Assembly: GCF_001435835.1 (NCBI RefSeq)
Contig: NZ_AZFX01000072.1
Coordinates: 35,989-76,163 of the forward strand
Source: Lapidilactobacillus concavus DSM 17758
Lineage (GTDB): Bacteria > Bacillota > Bacilli > Lactobacillales > Lactobacillaceae
Direction of reading: 5' to 3'
DNA: 40,175 bases
Shown: piece after piece, positions 25,801 through 34,732 of the stretch
How positions within the stretch are numbered: the first letter of the stretch is position 1
Layout of the letters: each line of letters opens with the position of its first letter
Position numbers and translations under genes: made by a program
Notes under the pieces: model-generated
Told to the model about the DNA's origin: nothing
Databases searched by the model: none
What the model saw: only the letters and a program-made list of their open reading frames with translations

Positions 25801-27489
25801 TTATACTTCGAAGGCCGAACGTTGTTGATCAACGCTTCTGTTGTGATACAAATAGGCTTTAGATTCATATGGACGAATCGAGGTTCCCTGATCATCCTTG
25901 TAGTTCGAAATCAAAACATCATGACCACGACTAAGTTCTGGCAAGTCACAAGTTACGGTTTCTGCACTAAAGTTGCTGACAACTAACATTGTCTGCTTCG
26001 TATCACTGCGCTTATAGACCCAAAGTCGTTCGTCATTTGGTAGGAGCAATGAATAATTGCCATAGACAATGACTGGGAACTGATGACGCAGCCCGTTGAT
26101 ACGTTGGTAGAAGTAGTAAATTGAATTAACATCTTCTAATGCTTTTTCAGCATTGATTGTTTGATAATTTGAGTTTACTGCGATCCATGGATCAACGCCT
26201 TCACTTGTGAATCCGGCATTGATAGAATTATCCCACTGCATTGGTGTTCTTGCATTGTCGCGTGACATGCGATGCGCTGCGTCAATGAATTCCTGGTTAG
26301 TAAGCACATGTTTCTCTTCAACCAATTCACGGTAGGCATTAACGGTCTCAATGTCGCGATAATCGGAAACAGAATTAAAGTCATAATTGTTGGTCATACC
26401 AATCTCTTCGCCTTGGTAAATGTAAGGCGTCCCTTGCATGAAGTGAAGTGTCAATGCCAACATCTTAGCGGATAAGACGCGATATTCTTCAGTCGTGTCA
26501 TTGCCAAAGCGTGAAACGACACGAGGTTGGTCGTGGTTGTTCCAGTAGAGTGAATTCCACGCTTTGCCGTGCAATTCAACTTGCCACTTGCTCATGATCT
26601 CCTTCAGTTCAGATAGCTTGTAGGCTTTCGGCCGCCATTTACCCAACTGAGGGTCCTGATCAACACCCATGTGCTCGAATTCGAAGACCATATCTAATTC
26701 TTTGCGATCGAAGCCAGCATAATTGACCGCATCGTACGGTTTGACATCTGGTGTCTCACCCACTGTAATCAAATCGTCGCGCTTCGATAGAACTTCGCGA
26801 TTCATTTCTTGCAGATATTGATGGACATATGGCCCATTTGCCACTTGACCGCCAGCTTCGAGGTCGATTGGTTTTGAGATTAAATTGATGACATCCATTC
26901 GGAAACCATCGACGCCCTTATCTAACCACCAAGCCATCATCTTGTAGACGGAACTACGCATATCTGGATTCTTCCAGTTCAGATCCGGTTGTTTCTTCGA
27001 GAATAAGTGTAAATAGTATTGGCCAGTTGCCTGATCCAACTGCCAAGCGGAACCACTGAAAGAAGACTGCCAATCATTTGGTTCGTGACCATCAACAGGA
27101 TCATGCCAAATGTAGTAGTCTCGATACTTATTATCTCGGCTTGCACGACTCTCAGCAAACCAGCGATGCTCATCTGAGGTATGGTTGACCACAAGATCCA
27201 TCATGATCTTCAAGCCACGATGATGAGCCTTATCTAATAACTCATCGAAATCAGCCATGGTCCCAAAATCGCCCATTACCTTCTGATAATCCGATATATC
27301 ATAACCGTTATCATCATTAGGTGATTGATAGATTGGATTCAACCAGATCACATCAATGCCTAAAGTTTTAATATAATCAAGGCGCTTGATTACACCCTGC
27401 AAGTCGCCGATCCCATCATGATTCGTATCTTGAAAACTCCGGGGGTAGACTTGATAGACAACAGCCTCTTGCCACCAATGCTTTTTCAT
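25801..27489 (-). CDS. malL: Oligo-1,6-glucosidase (GH13, subfamily 31)
   Basis: Intracellular enzyme that splits glucose from isomaltose-type oligosaccharides. The 562-residue protein starts WWQEAVVYQVYPRSFQDTN and has GH13 regions I DLVVNHTS, II GFRMDVINLI (nucleophile Asp), III ITVGETP (acid Glu) and IV NHDQPR. The Val after the catalytic Asp, as in DVI, is associated with alpha-1,6 specificity in subfamily 31, so oligo-1,6-glucosidase is preferred over maltase or trehalose-6-phosphate hydrolase. The QPDLNWKN motif is also typical. GGAGG precedes the ATG. It stands alone with its own operator and terminator. Confidence 0.92.
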   Translation of the reverse strand: MKKHWWQEAVVYQVYPRSFQDTNHDGIGDLQGVIKRLDYIKTLGIDVIWLNPIYQSPNDDNGYDISDYQKVMGDFGTMADFDELLDKAHHRGLKIMMDLVVNHTSDEHRWFAESRASRDNKYRDYYIWHDPVDGHEPNDWQSSFSGSAWQLDQATGQYYLHLFSKKQPDLNWKNPDMRSSVYKMMAWWLDKGVDGFRMDVINLISKPIDLEAGGQVANGPYVHQYLQEMNREVLSKRDDLITVGETPDVKPYDAVNYAGFDRKELDMVFEFEHMGVDQDPQLGKWRPKAYKLSELKEIMSKWQVELHGKAWNSLYWNNHDQPRVVSRFGNDTTEEYRVLSAKMLALTLHFMQGTPYIYQGEEIGMTNNYDFNSVSDYRDIETVNAYRELVEEKHVLTNQEFIDAAHRMSRDNARTPMQWDNSINAGFTSEGVDPWIAVNSNYQTINAEKALEDVNSIYYFYQRINGLRHQFPVIVYGNYSLLLPNDERLWVYKRSDTKQTMLVVSNFSAETVTCDLPELSRGHDVLISNYKDDQGTSIRPYESKAYLYHNRSVDQQRSAFEV

Positions 27490-27518
27490 GCTGATACCTC
27501 CAACTCTTAATTATCTTA

Positions 27519-27547
27519 AGATTAGTTGAATTGAACGCGGTTTGCAA
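27519..27547 (-). promoter_or_regulatory. malL promoter overlapped by a LacI/cre-like operator
   Basis: On the minus strand TTGCAA (27542-27547), a 17-nt spacer and TAATCT (27519-27524). The 17-bp palindrome TTGCAAACCGCGTTCAA (27531-27547) covers the -35 and half the spacer, so bound repressor would exclude polymerase. A second small palindrome TCTTAA/TTAAGA lies near the start site. Confidence 0.65.
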
Positions 27548-27742
27548 GCAAGATACGTATTTTTTTGACAATAAAATTAATCGATCTCATTTTTTTGCCA
27601 TTTTTAACATTTTTGACGCAATAACTGTCACGCCATTTGAACAAAATGTGATCTGTCGAGACGTGTGTCAGCAACGAGACGTTATAAATTTTGGTGATAA
27701 TCTGCTATGATGAACAATGAATTTACTTTTGGAGGAATCAAC

Positions 27743-28585
27743 TTGCCCAAGCTAAAAAAACGGCTCGATGCCTTTAGCGATGCCATCATTGCCATCATTA
27801 TTACGATCATCGTCCTGGAATTACCCATCAAAGTTGTCAATGGCACGGTTAACTTTCGACAAATCTTCATGTCGATTGGTATTTATGCAGTGAGCTTCTG
27901 CTTCATCGCGAATATTTGGTATCAACATGCCCTGCTATTTGAAGAGGTCGATACTATTTCAAGCCGTGATATCGTTCATGACCTCATTTTTTTAATGCTC
28001 TTATCCTTGATTCCAAACTTTACGAGATTAATGAGTACCGACCCGATTCGGCCAACCGTGATGCTCTATGGTGTGCTGTATCTCATTCTAACCGCCTACT
28101 TTCAGATGATGACGGCAAGCCTTATTGGCAAGAAATACCGATCACGAGACGATCTTCGGCGAATCTATCAATCGATTTCTGGACGACGAAGTGGCCTGTA
28201 TCTCTATCTCATTATTATCGGGCTAATCGTGTTAGGCTATTTCATTCCTAAGGCCGCGATGATTCTGTACATCATCATCCCAATTCGTTCATTCTTGATG
28301 AACAGTCAAGAACGCGAGGACTTCAATGATGTTGTTGCCTTACCCGAAGATGGTCGCAATCGTTTCTTAAAAATGTCTGACCACGAAAAAATTCGTTTTG
28401 GAAAAATGATCCGTAGTTATCTGCTCAAGAATCAAGAGACCACGCACCCTAAAAGTCACGCCGATGAACAAGCCGCTTGGCAACATTTGGTCACACAGGC
28501 GCAGCAAGAGTTTAACATCTCCGAAGCAGAATTGACCAAATGGTTCTCCGGTCATGAAGATCGTTTACGCAGTCGCCTGCATTAA
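27743..28585 (+). CDS. TMEM175-family (DUF1211) potassium channel-like membrane protein
   Basis: The first helix carries the diagnostic FSDAIIAIIITIIVLELP (the FSD motif lines the pore in TMEM175 channels), followed by about five more helices, so one subunit holds one six-helix repeat as in bacterial members. A charged cytoplasmic tail of about 90 residues ends the protein. The TTG at 27743 is chosen because GGAGG lies 7 nt before it and KKRLDAFSDA then starts at the usual place; the longer ATG start at 27707 would place that site inside the gene. 280 residues. Ion selectivity cannot be read from sequence. Confidence 0.85.
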   Translation: MPKLKKRLDAFSDAIIAIIITIIVLELPIKVVNGTVNFRQIFMSIGIYAVSFCFIANIWYQHALLFEEVDTISSRDIVHDLIFLMLLSLIPNFTRLMSTDPIRPTVMLYGVLYLILTAYFQMMTASLIGKKYRSRDDLRRIYQSISGRRSGLYLYLIIIGLIVLGYFIPKAAMILYIIIPIRSFLMNSQEREDFNDVVALPEDGRNRFLKMSDHEKIRFGKMIRSYLLKNQETTHPKSHADEQAAWQHLVTQAQQEFNISEAELTKWFSGHEDRLRSRLH

Positions 28586-28619
28586 ATTTGCTGATTAACT
28601 CTCACTAGTAGATACACCA

Positions 28620-28665
28620 AAAAAGTGTGATTTCCTTTTGATTTTTAGGAAATCACACTTTTTTA
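28620..28665. terminator. Bidirectional terminator between convergent genes
   Basis: A perfect 17-bp stem AAAAAAGTGTGATTTCC with its complement around a 12-nt loop, giving T6 on both strands. It serves the channel gene and the convergent hypothetical gene. Confidence 0.92.
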
Positions 28666-28676
28666 ACGATCACCGA

Positions 28677-29342
28677 TTAGATCGGCCAGTCCGGATCACG
28701 ATTCATCGGAAAATTGATCACATTATTGAGATGCTGTTCGGTCTCATTCGGGGCCAGATCATCTGCCCCATCAGCTTCCCAAACATTGCCATAACTATCT
28801 TCGTAGTTATCACCATGTAAAATAGAACGGTCTTGGGCGTGTTCAACTAGACGAGAGAGGGCACTCTGATTCTCAGCGTAATCGTAAACTTGATGCGTTG
28901 CCCCATTTGCCATCAATTCTTTTCTGGCTTGCGCACGATTCATCATCTGCAGACCATAAGCACGAAAATCAGAAGTCGACACGAATCCATAAACACGATG
29001 ATCTCTCATCTCGATTTGGAGAATTGGGGCATGAAACGTGATTTCTTCAATCTCATTAGGTTCAATGACGATTGTTTGTTGATGTCCCGTCTGATAGTTT
29101 TTGCATCTTAATTCATCTCTAATGCTATACTGTTGATCCATGGTGGCCACTCGCAACAACACATGATTGAAAAGTTCCGTTGCCTGTTCGCTGTTTAATT
29201 GTGGAATCACCTCGCCTAAAATTCCGTCGACGATGGCAAGCATCATCTCTGGATCAGCAATTGGATCTCGAGTCATCGTCAACTCATCATCTGCGGTTAG
29301 TCTGACTTGAAATACCACATCATCGTCTCTGTCTTTTCGCAT
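28677..29342 (-). CDS. Hypothetical acidic protein
   Basis: I do not recognise this 221-residue protein. It is soluble and strongly acidic (VRLTADDELTMTRDPIADPE; EDSYGNVWEADGADDLAPNE), with no signal peptide or membrane helix. A middle part looks like alternating beta strands and helix (EEITFHAPILQIEMRDHRVY; FVSTSDFRAYGLQMMNRAQA). The ATG at 29340-29342 follows GGAG by 6 nt and is preferred over an in-frame GTG four codons earlier. A TATAAT on the minus strand at 29372-29377 may be its -10. It is monocistronic. Confidence 0.7.
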   Translation of the reverse strand: MRKDRDDDVVFQVRLTADDELTMTRDPIADPEMMLAIVDGILGEVIPQLNSEQATELFNHVLLRVATMDQQYSIRDELRCKNYQTGHQQTIVIEPNEIEEITFHAPILQIEMRDHRVYGFVSTSDFRAYGLQMMNRAQARKELMANGATHQVYDYAENQSALSRLVEHAQDRSILHGDNYEDSYGNVWEADGADDLAPNETEQHLNNVINFPMNRDPDWPI

Positions 29343-29572
29343 GATCTTCTCCACTTCGTTGATTTATATTCATTATAACTGAATGCCCTCAATTAATAAA
29401 ATGAGACTCAAGTTGTTTAAGTAACTTTAACCGATTGATCTATGATAGGAAGTTTTTGTAACGTTATAACGGCCTCTTTCTTTTAGCCTTTTCCCATCCA
29501 GACTTTCGCAAACTAGCCAATCTCATCCACTTGGCCTACAATGCAATCAAACAACGAATTGGAGTGACTCTA

Positions 29573-29968
29573 ATGCAACTTGATCCGAATTGTGTTTTTT
29601 GCCAGCCAGAAAATCGAAAATATATCATCGAAAATAAAAACGCCGGTCTGTTATTCGATACACATCCCGTTTCTAAAGGACATGTTCTCATCATTAGCAA
29701 GGCACACTACGCCACCTTCTTCGACGTACCGGCAGTTGTCATGCAAGATATGTATCGACTTGTACTCGAGGCCAAGCAACTCGTGGATGCACGTTTCCAC
29801 CCAGATGGTTATAATCTCGATGTCAACATCGAACCAGCTGGCGGGCAAGCCATCATGCATTGTCACATCCACCTCATTCCCCGCTATCGCCACCAAGATC
29901 CTTTTCGAAATATCCCCACTCACGAGTTACTCCCCGGTGACAAAACCGTCGAACATTTACCCGGTTAA
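29573..29968 (+). CDS. HIT family protein (nucleotide hydrolase/transferase)
   Basis: A 131-residue histidine triad protein: CVFCQPE zinc-type cysteines near the N-terminus, SKGHVLIISKAHYATFFDVP in the middle and the triad HCHIHLIPRY near residue 100. HIT proteins hydrolyse adenosine phosphoramidates or dinucleoside polyphosphates. The ATG at 29573 is chosen because GGAG lies 8 nt before it; the longer TTG start has no ribosome binding site. Nothing clear is seen between 29378 and 29570 apart from possible promoters. Confidence 0.92.
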   Translation: MQLDPNCVFCQPENRKYIIENKNAGLLFDTHPVSKGHVLIISKAHYATFFDVPAVVMQDMYRLVLEAKQLVDARFHPDGYNLDVNIEPAGGQAIMHCHIHLIPRYRHQDPFRNIPTHELLPGDKTVEHLPG

Positions 29969-30017
29969 ATGTTCAGGGGTGCTTGTTGAACAACGAGATA
30001 GACCTCAAGTCACATCA

Positions 30018-30046
30018 ACCCACGCAAAAATTTGCATGGGTTTTTT
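30018..30046 (+). terminator. Terminator of the HIT gene
   Basis: Stem ACCCACGCAAA/TTTGCATGGGT (one mismatch), a short loop and six T. Confidence 0.82.
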
Positions 30047-30117
30047 GATGCTAATTTATTGGCAATTGCTCGATGATAACTTTTTCTAAATAAATAACAT
30101 AATATATGACTGATAGT

Positions 30118-30138
30118 CAATAAACCGTTTGTTATACT
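30118..30138 (+). promoter_or_regulatory. Operator-like palindrome and -10 of the sugar importer operon
   Basis: CAATAAACCGTTTGTTA (30118-30134) is a palindrome centred on C (AATAAAC / GTTTGTT) that runs into the -10 TATACT (30133-30138). It shares the AAACCG core and spacing with the sites at 125-141 and 27531-27547. No good -35 is seen, suggesting an activated or weak promoter. Confidence 0.5.
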
Positions 30139-30176
30139 GACTTCACAAAATAAAAATTAAATAAGGAGTGGCACAC

Positions 30177-31439
30177 ATGAAAAAGTCCGCACGAATCGTC
30201 TTACCTCTCATGTTCCTCACAATCGGCCTCGGCGCTTGTCGCTCAAACAATTCTTCCGAGCAAAATAACAAAACGATCACGTTCTATCTTTCCGGCGATA
30301 AAAGTGAAGGTCATGCCTACAGCAAAATGGCTAAGGAATATGAAAAGGAGACCGGTGTCAAGGTGCGCATTACCGATGTACCGTACGATAATCTCACGAC
30401 AAAAATCGATAAGGCGGTCCAGGCTATAGATGAACCGGATATTGCTCGCGTTTCTGGTGTCGGTACTACGTGGACTTCTAGCCTACAAGACCTGTCAGAT
30501 ATTGCAACCAGTGCCAAGACAAATAAGCGCGTGACCATTACCGATAAAGAATCTGGTGAAGTTAAGGCGATTCCTTCTGATTTAACCTCCAACGGTCTGT
30601 TTATCAATCGCTCGCTATTCGACCAAGTTGGCGTCGACTATCCTAAATCTGACCAAGAGATTTGGACTTGGGACAACTTCATCAAGGCTTTGAAACAAGT
30701 ACAGGCAAAAACTGACGCAAAATACGGCTTGGTTGTCGATCCATCCGATCATTGTTTACGAACGATCACCCACCAATTTGGGGGTGAGGATTTCCAGCTC
30801 AATGAGAAAGCAACCGCGTATCATACCGATAAAAATACCATCAAAGCACTCGAAGAATTTATTTCATGGAATGACAACAAGTTAATGCCAAAAACAGTCT
30901 GGACCAGTGGTGAAGATCCTTCTGCAATGTTTAAGAGTGGCCAAGTTGCGGCCTATCTTTCCGGCAGTTGGCAGATTAAAGACTTCACGGAGAATATCAA
31001 GGATTTCAACTGGGCAACGACTTATATGCCTTATGAGAAGACCCGCGGTAATAACTTAGGTGGAAACTTCCTTGTTGCTTTTAAAAACGGTAAGAACACT
31101 AAAGGCTGCAAAGCTTTCTTGAAGTGGTTGTACAAGCCTGCTAATTATAAACAACTCTGTGAATATGCCGGTTATTTGCCAGCGGTTGAAAACATGAAGA
31201 TCGATTACGGCAAATCGCAAAAAGATTACGACATCATTCAAAACGAAACTGATCATGCCTCAGATATGATCGGCTACCAAACGACTCAAGGTGTTCAAGC
31301 AACAATGAACGGGAAAAAGGGACTCAGCGGAACTTATAAAGACGCGATTGCCAATGTCATTAATGGGCAAGAATCGCTCAAAACAGCCATCAAACAAATC
31401 GAAAAGGATTACAACGATGGTTTCCTAGCCGATCGCTAG
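30177..31439 (+). CDS. Sugar ABC transporter substrate-binding lipoprotein
   Basis: A 420-residue family 1 extracellular solute-binding protein (MalE/MsmE type). Lipoprotein signal with lipobox GLGAC near residue 20, then TITFYLSGDKSEGHAYSKMA, YEKETGVKVRITDVPYDN, DIARVSGVGT and the late MFKSGQVAAYLSGSWQIKDF segment typical of sugar binders. AAGGAG lies 8 nt before the ATG at 30177; the GTG three codons earlier overlaps poorly with it. First gene of an importer operon with two permeases and no ATPase. The substrate is not determined; the glucosidase nearby suggests alpha-glucosides. Confidence 0.92.
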   Translation: MKKSARIVLPLMFLTIGLGACRSNNSSEQNNKTITFYLSGDKSEGHAYSKMAKEYEKETGVKVRITDVPYDNLTTKIDKAVQAIDEPDIARVSGVGTTWTSSLQDLSDIATSAKTNKRVTITDKESGEVKAIPSDLTSNGLFINRSLFDQVGVDYPKSDQEIWTWDNFIKALKQVQAKTDAKYGLVVDPSDHCLRTITHQFGGEDFQLNEKATAYHTDKNTIKALEEFISWNDNKLMPKTVWTSGEDPSAMFKSGQVAAYLSGSWQIKDFTENIKDFNWATTYMPYEKTRGNNLGGNFLVAFKNGKNTKGCKAFLKWLYKPANYKQLCEYAGYLPAVENMKIDYGKSQKDYDIIQNETDHASDMIGYQTTQGVQATMNGKKGLSGTYKDAIANVINGQESLKTAIKQIEKDYNDGFLADR

Positions 31440-31499
31440 CCTGAAATTGACTTTTCAAGGAGACATTGTTTCAAACTATTTGGAAATCAGGTGAAGGTA

Positions 31500-32378
31500 G
31501 TGACTGTTAAGGCAAGATTTGAGCGCAATAAATGGCCGTTTTTGTTCGTTGGGGCCAATATGATTTTATTTGTGGTTTGGTTTGTCGTTCCTGCGTTGTT
31601 GGGGCTCTATTATTCATTCACCAATTCTGATGGAAACCCTGGTGAGAAATTTATTGGCCTAGCAAATTATCGCGAATTATTCGCGGACCCTGCATTCTAT
31701 AAGGCATTGGGGCGCACTTTTCGTTATATTATCTTCCAAGTCCCCTTGCTCTATGTGGTTTCACTATTGGTTGCCCTATTATTATCAAATCCGAAAATCA
31801 AAGGCAAGATTATCGGCAAGATCGTCGTTTTTTTACCTTGGTGTATCTCTGGTATCGTCACAGGTGTGATGTGGAAATGGTTGTTTGGCGAAAGCTTCGG
31901 TTTTATCAACTATAGTTTAAAACAATTAGGGCAATCACCCGTTCCTTGGTTCTCTGACGGCAATATGGCTTTCCTCGTCGTGGTCATGGCGGCTGTCTGG
32001 GCGGCGACTGCCTTCAATATGTTGCTCTTCATGAACGCCATCAAAAATGTGCCAGCAACCTTATACGAGGCGGCATCTTTAGATGGTGCGACCAGTTTTC
32101 AAAAGTTTTGGCATATCACACTTCCCGCCATTCGCCCGACCTCATTGATGGTGATTCTGCTCGCAACCATTGACGCAACGAAGGAATTCGTCATGGTCCA
32201 AGCCTTGACAAACGGGGGACCGGGAACAGACAACATGTTTATCGTGCAATATATTTACACGACTGGCTTCGACAAGTTCAAGGTGGGGTATGCCAGTGCA
32301 GTTTCAATGGTCTTGTTTATGATCATTCTGTTGGTGGCACTCATTCAGCTGAAGGTGGGAGGTCATCAGAATGACTAA
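31500..32378 (+). CDS. Sugar ABC transporter permease, MalF type
   Basis: A 292-residue permease with six helices and the EAA loop YEAASLDGATSFQKFWHITL, then PAIRPT, which docks the ATPase. MalF-type features include the GLANYRELF segment and TNGGPGTDNMFIVQYIY. The GTG at 31500 is favoured because AGGTGA lies 5 nt upstream; the GTG at 31491 overlaps that site but cannot be excluded. It follows the binding protein by about 60 nt and overlaps the next permease by 8 nt. Confidence 0.9.
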   Translation: MTVKARFERNKWPFLFVGANMILFVVWFVVPALLGLYYSFTNSDGNPGEKFIGLANYRELFADPAFYKALGRTFRYIIFQVPLLYVVSLLVALLLSNPKIKGKIIGKIVVFLPWCISGIVTGVMWKWLFGESFGFINYSLKQLGQSPVPWFSDGNMAFLVVVMAAVWAATAFNMLLFMNAIKNVPATLYEAASLDGATSFQKFWHITLPAIRPTSLMVILLATIDATKEFVMVQALTNGGPGTDNMFIVQYIYTTGFDKFKVGYASAVSMVLFMIILLVALIQLKVGGHQND

Positions 32379-33201
32379 ACTTTACGATCGAACCGCAAAG
32401 ACACTGTTAACGGCTGCACTCGTTGTCGTTTGCCTACTTTATGTTTTTCCGGTCTTTTGGTTCTTGATGAGTTCATTGAAGCCTGGTAGTGAATTGTTCA
32501 GTTATCCCCTGACGATCTTGCCAAAAACAGCCACACTTCAAAACTTTGTGGAGGCTTGGTCCACGCTAGATTTCTTCAAATACTTCAAAAATACTTTTTT
32601 ATCAGCAACGTTGACGACAGCCTTCACGATTTTTGCAAGTGCGACTTGTGGCTTCGCCTTCGCGAAATATGATCGTAAATGGCTGCGCTTCTTCTTTGTT
32701 TGTATCATCGCGACAACGATATTACCTACAGAGGTCATCATGAATCCAACATTTACGGTCATTCGAGTCACAGGTCTATATAATCGTCTCGCTGGGATCA
32801 TTATTCCGTCGATTAACACGGCAACGGGCATCTTCATGTTTCGCTCTTTCTTCCTGAGCGTTCTCGACTCACTGATCGAGTGTGCCCGTATGGACGGCGC
32901 TTCAGATGGCAAAATCTTTTTACGCATCATGTTGCCACTTGCAAGGCCAATTGTCATGATCCTGGCGATTTTCTCCTTCCAATGGCGCTGGAACGATTAT
33001 ATCTGGCCGCTGATCGTGCTCAATGATCCGGATAAATATACATTACAAGTCGCCTTACGTTCTATTATTGGTGCACAGAATATTGACTGGGCATTATTAT
33101 TAGTGGCATCGGTGATTTCCATTCTGCCATTACTCCTCGTTTTCATCGTCTTCCAGCGTTACATTATGAACGCAGGCGCAACGAGTGGCATGAAAGATTG
33201 A
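32371..33201 (+). CDS. Sugar ABC transporter permease, MalG type
   Basis: A 276-residue permease with six helices and the EAA motif ECARMDGASDGKIFLRIMLP followed by LARPI. N-terminal VVCLLYVFPVFWFLMSSLKP and late FSFQWRWNDYIWPLIVLNDP are typical of MalG/MsmG partners. It overlaps the MalF-type gene by 8 nt, and GGAGG precedes the ATG. It ends the operon; the ATPase must come from elsewhere, probably the msmK-type gene at the left edge of this window. Confidence 0.92.
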   Translation: MTKLYDRTAKTLLTAALVVVCLLYVFPVFWFLMSSLKPGSELFSYPLTILPKTATLQNFVEAWSTLDFFKYFKNTFLSATLTTAFTIFASATCGFAFAKYDRKWLRFFFVCIIATTILPTEVIMNPTFTVIRVTGLYNRLAGIIIPSINTATGIFMFRSFFLSVLDSLIECARMDGASDGKIFLRIMLPLARPIVMILAIFSFQWRWNDYIWPLIVLNDPDKYTLQVALRSIIGAQNIDWALLLVASVISILPLLLVFIVFQRYIMNAGATSGMKD

Positions 33202-33264
33202 TGATTAACTCAACTCGCCAGGTCATCTAAAAGTCGATCAAAAGCAATTTCAAACGATCACGCC

Positions 33265-33308
33265 AAACAAACAACCTCATCTTGAAATCGAGATGAGGTT
33301 GTTTGTTT
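33265..33308. terminator. Bidirectional terminator between the importer operon and the SDR gene
   Basis: A perfect 18-bp stem AAACAAACAACCTCATCT with its complement around an 8-nt loop; T-rich on both strands. Convergent genes flank it. Confidence 0.88.
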
Positions 33309-33344
33309 AATTAGATGAAAAAAATACTGATTTTTTAAATTGGC

Positions 33345-34091
33345 CTACCAACTTTGAGCTGCAGGACCGACGGTAAATTCATTAACTGTCGTATCTTCTG
33401 GTTGATCAATGGCAAAGGCAACCACATTAGCGATGCGCTCTGGACTAATTTCGTAGGTATCATAGAGCTGCTTCATGCCAGCTGCCGTTTGTTGATCAGT
33501 AATATGATCGACTAGTTCAGACTGGATTGCTGCTGGATAGATCGTTGAAGTTCTAATGTGTGTCTTCTCTTCAGCCGATTCCATCCGCAAAACTTCCATC
33601 AAGTCACGAACGGCCCACTTCGTCGCGCCATAAACTGCGCCACCAGGATAAGCTTTCAGACCAGCAACTGAAGAGGTTGCGATGACTTGGCCCTGCTTCT
33701 GTGCCGTGAAGGTTGGCAATACTGCAGCAATACCGTAGAGCACGCCTTTCAAATTCACATCGATCATGCGATCCCACTCCTCGACATGAAGTGCGGATAA
33801 AGGCGAGTTAGGCATCAACCCAGCATTTAGAAACATCACATCGACGCGACCGAACTTTTCTTGTGCTAATTGAATCAGAGCCTCATTGTCAGAACGCTTG
33901 GTGACATCCGTCACGCAATAAACAGCTTGCCCACCTGCACTTTCAATATCTGCCTTAATCTGTGCAAGTTTCGATTCACGACGCGCCCCAAGGACGATTT
34001 TGGCTCCCTTCTGTGCTAATAATTTTGCACTTGCCTCCCCAATTCCTGAAGAAGCACCAGTAATGACAACCACTTTATCTTTAACGGCCAT
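33345..34091 (-). CDS. Short-chain dehydrogenase/reductase (SDR)
   Basis: A classical SDR of 248 residues: cofactor motif TGASSGIG at about 11-18, GARRES after strand 2 (Arg pair suggesting NADP(H)), the NAG motif in FLNAGLMPNSPL, catalytic Ser in ATSSVAG and the YGATK active site (Tyr and Lys four apart). PAAIQSELVDHI follows. The substrate is unknown. Its promoter has a MerR-type layout and the divergent gene encodes a MerR regulator, so induction by a stress signal or small molecule is likely. Confidence 0.93.
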   Translation of the reverse strand: MAVKDKVVVITGASSGIGEASAKLLAQKGAKIVLGARRESKLAQIKADIESAGGQAVYCVTDVTKRSDNEALIQLAQEKFGRVDVMFLNAGLMPNSPLSALHVEEWDRMIDVNLKGVLYGIAAVLPTFTAQKQGQVIATSSVAGLKAYPGGAVYGATKWAVRDLMEVLRMESAEEKTHIRTSTIYPAAIQSELVDHITDQQTAAGMKQLYDTYEISPERIANVVAFAIDQPEDTTVNEFTVGPAAQSW

Positions 34092-34126
34092 GTAAAATTC
34101 CCCTTTTCGTTTTTTATGATAAACTA

Positions 34127-34157
34127 AGCATAATGTCTCAAGCTAACTTGAGGTCAA
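34127..34157 (-). promoter_or_regulatory. MerR-type promoter of the SDR gene (19-bp spacer with dyad)
   Basis: On the minus strand TTGACC (34152-34157) and TATGCT (34127-34132) are 19 bp apart. This overlong spacer is the hallmark of MerR-activated promoters. Within it lies the perfect inverted repeat CTCAAG-ctaa-CTTGAG (34137-34152). The regulator would twist the DNA to align -35 and -10 when its signal is present. Confidence 0.87.
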
Positions 34158-34192
34158 GCCTTAATTTCAAAAAAAGAAAAGAAGTTGATGAA

Positions 34193-34621
34193 ATGTCACA
34201 GGAAACTTATACGATCGGTCAGGTTGCCACCCGTTTTAACCTAAGCGTTTCTACTTTACGCTACTATGATCAAGAGGGTCTAATTCCAAATCTCACTAAA
34301 GATCAAGCGGGTATTCGCCGTTTCAACAATGAAAATCTCGAAGCACTGCAAGTTGTCGAATGTTTAAAAACTTCCGGCATGTCAATCAAAGATATTAAAC
34401 AATTCATGCAATGGAGCTCAGAAGGGGATGAAACTTTAGCGCAACGTCTAACTTTATTCCAAAAACTTCGTGAACACCTCGAATCTCAGCTCGACTTATT
34501 AGAACGCAATCTTAGAGTCGTCGATTACAAGTGTGCCTACTACGGACAAGCGGTTGAAGATGGCACCGAAGCGCGCGTCAAGCAAACTGGTCAATCGATT
34601 CGCGAAATTGCGAATCACTGA
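34193..34621 (+). CDS. MerR family transcriptional regulator
   Basis: A 142-residue regulator: N-terminal winged helix (YTIGQVATRFNLSVSTLRYY, then DQEGLIPNLTKD), an IRRFNNENLEALQVVECLKT wing, and a C-terminal dimerisation helix (LTLFQKLREHLESQLDLLER). It lacks the paired cysteines of metal-sensing MerRs, so it likely responds to an organic or stress signal. The ATG at 34193 is preferred: the longer in-frame start at 34133 would lie in the operator of the divergent SDR promoter. Confidence 0.9.
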   Translation: MSQETYTIGQVATRFNLSVSTLRYYDQEGLIPNLTKDQAGIRRFNNENLEALQVVECLKTSGMSIKDIKQFMQWSSEGDETLAQRLTLFQKLREHLESQLDLLERNLRVVDYKCAYYGQAVEDGTEARVKQTGQSIREIANH

Positions 34622-34732
34622 TTATTCCAGTTCGTTTAGATTTTATGGCCTTCTAAACCAGCCAGATAAGATGACAAGCGTTATAATAAAAATGTCTGAT
34701 TCAGCGCTTACTTAATTGGAGGAGGTTCTTTC

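Noticed and set aside
34133-34192. Longer start of the MerR gene
   Set aside because: It would put the first codons in the SDR operator and -10 region; the N-terminus from 34193 fits the family exactly.
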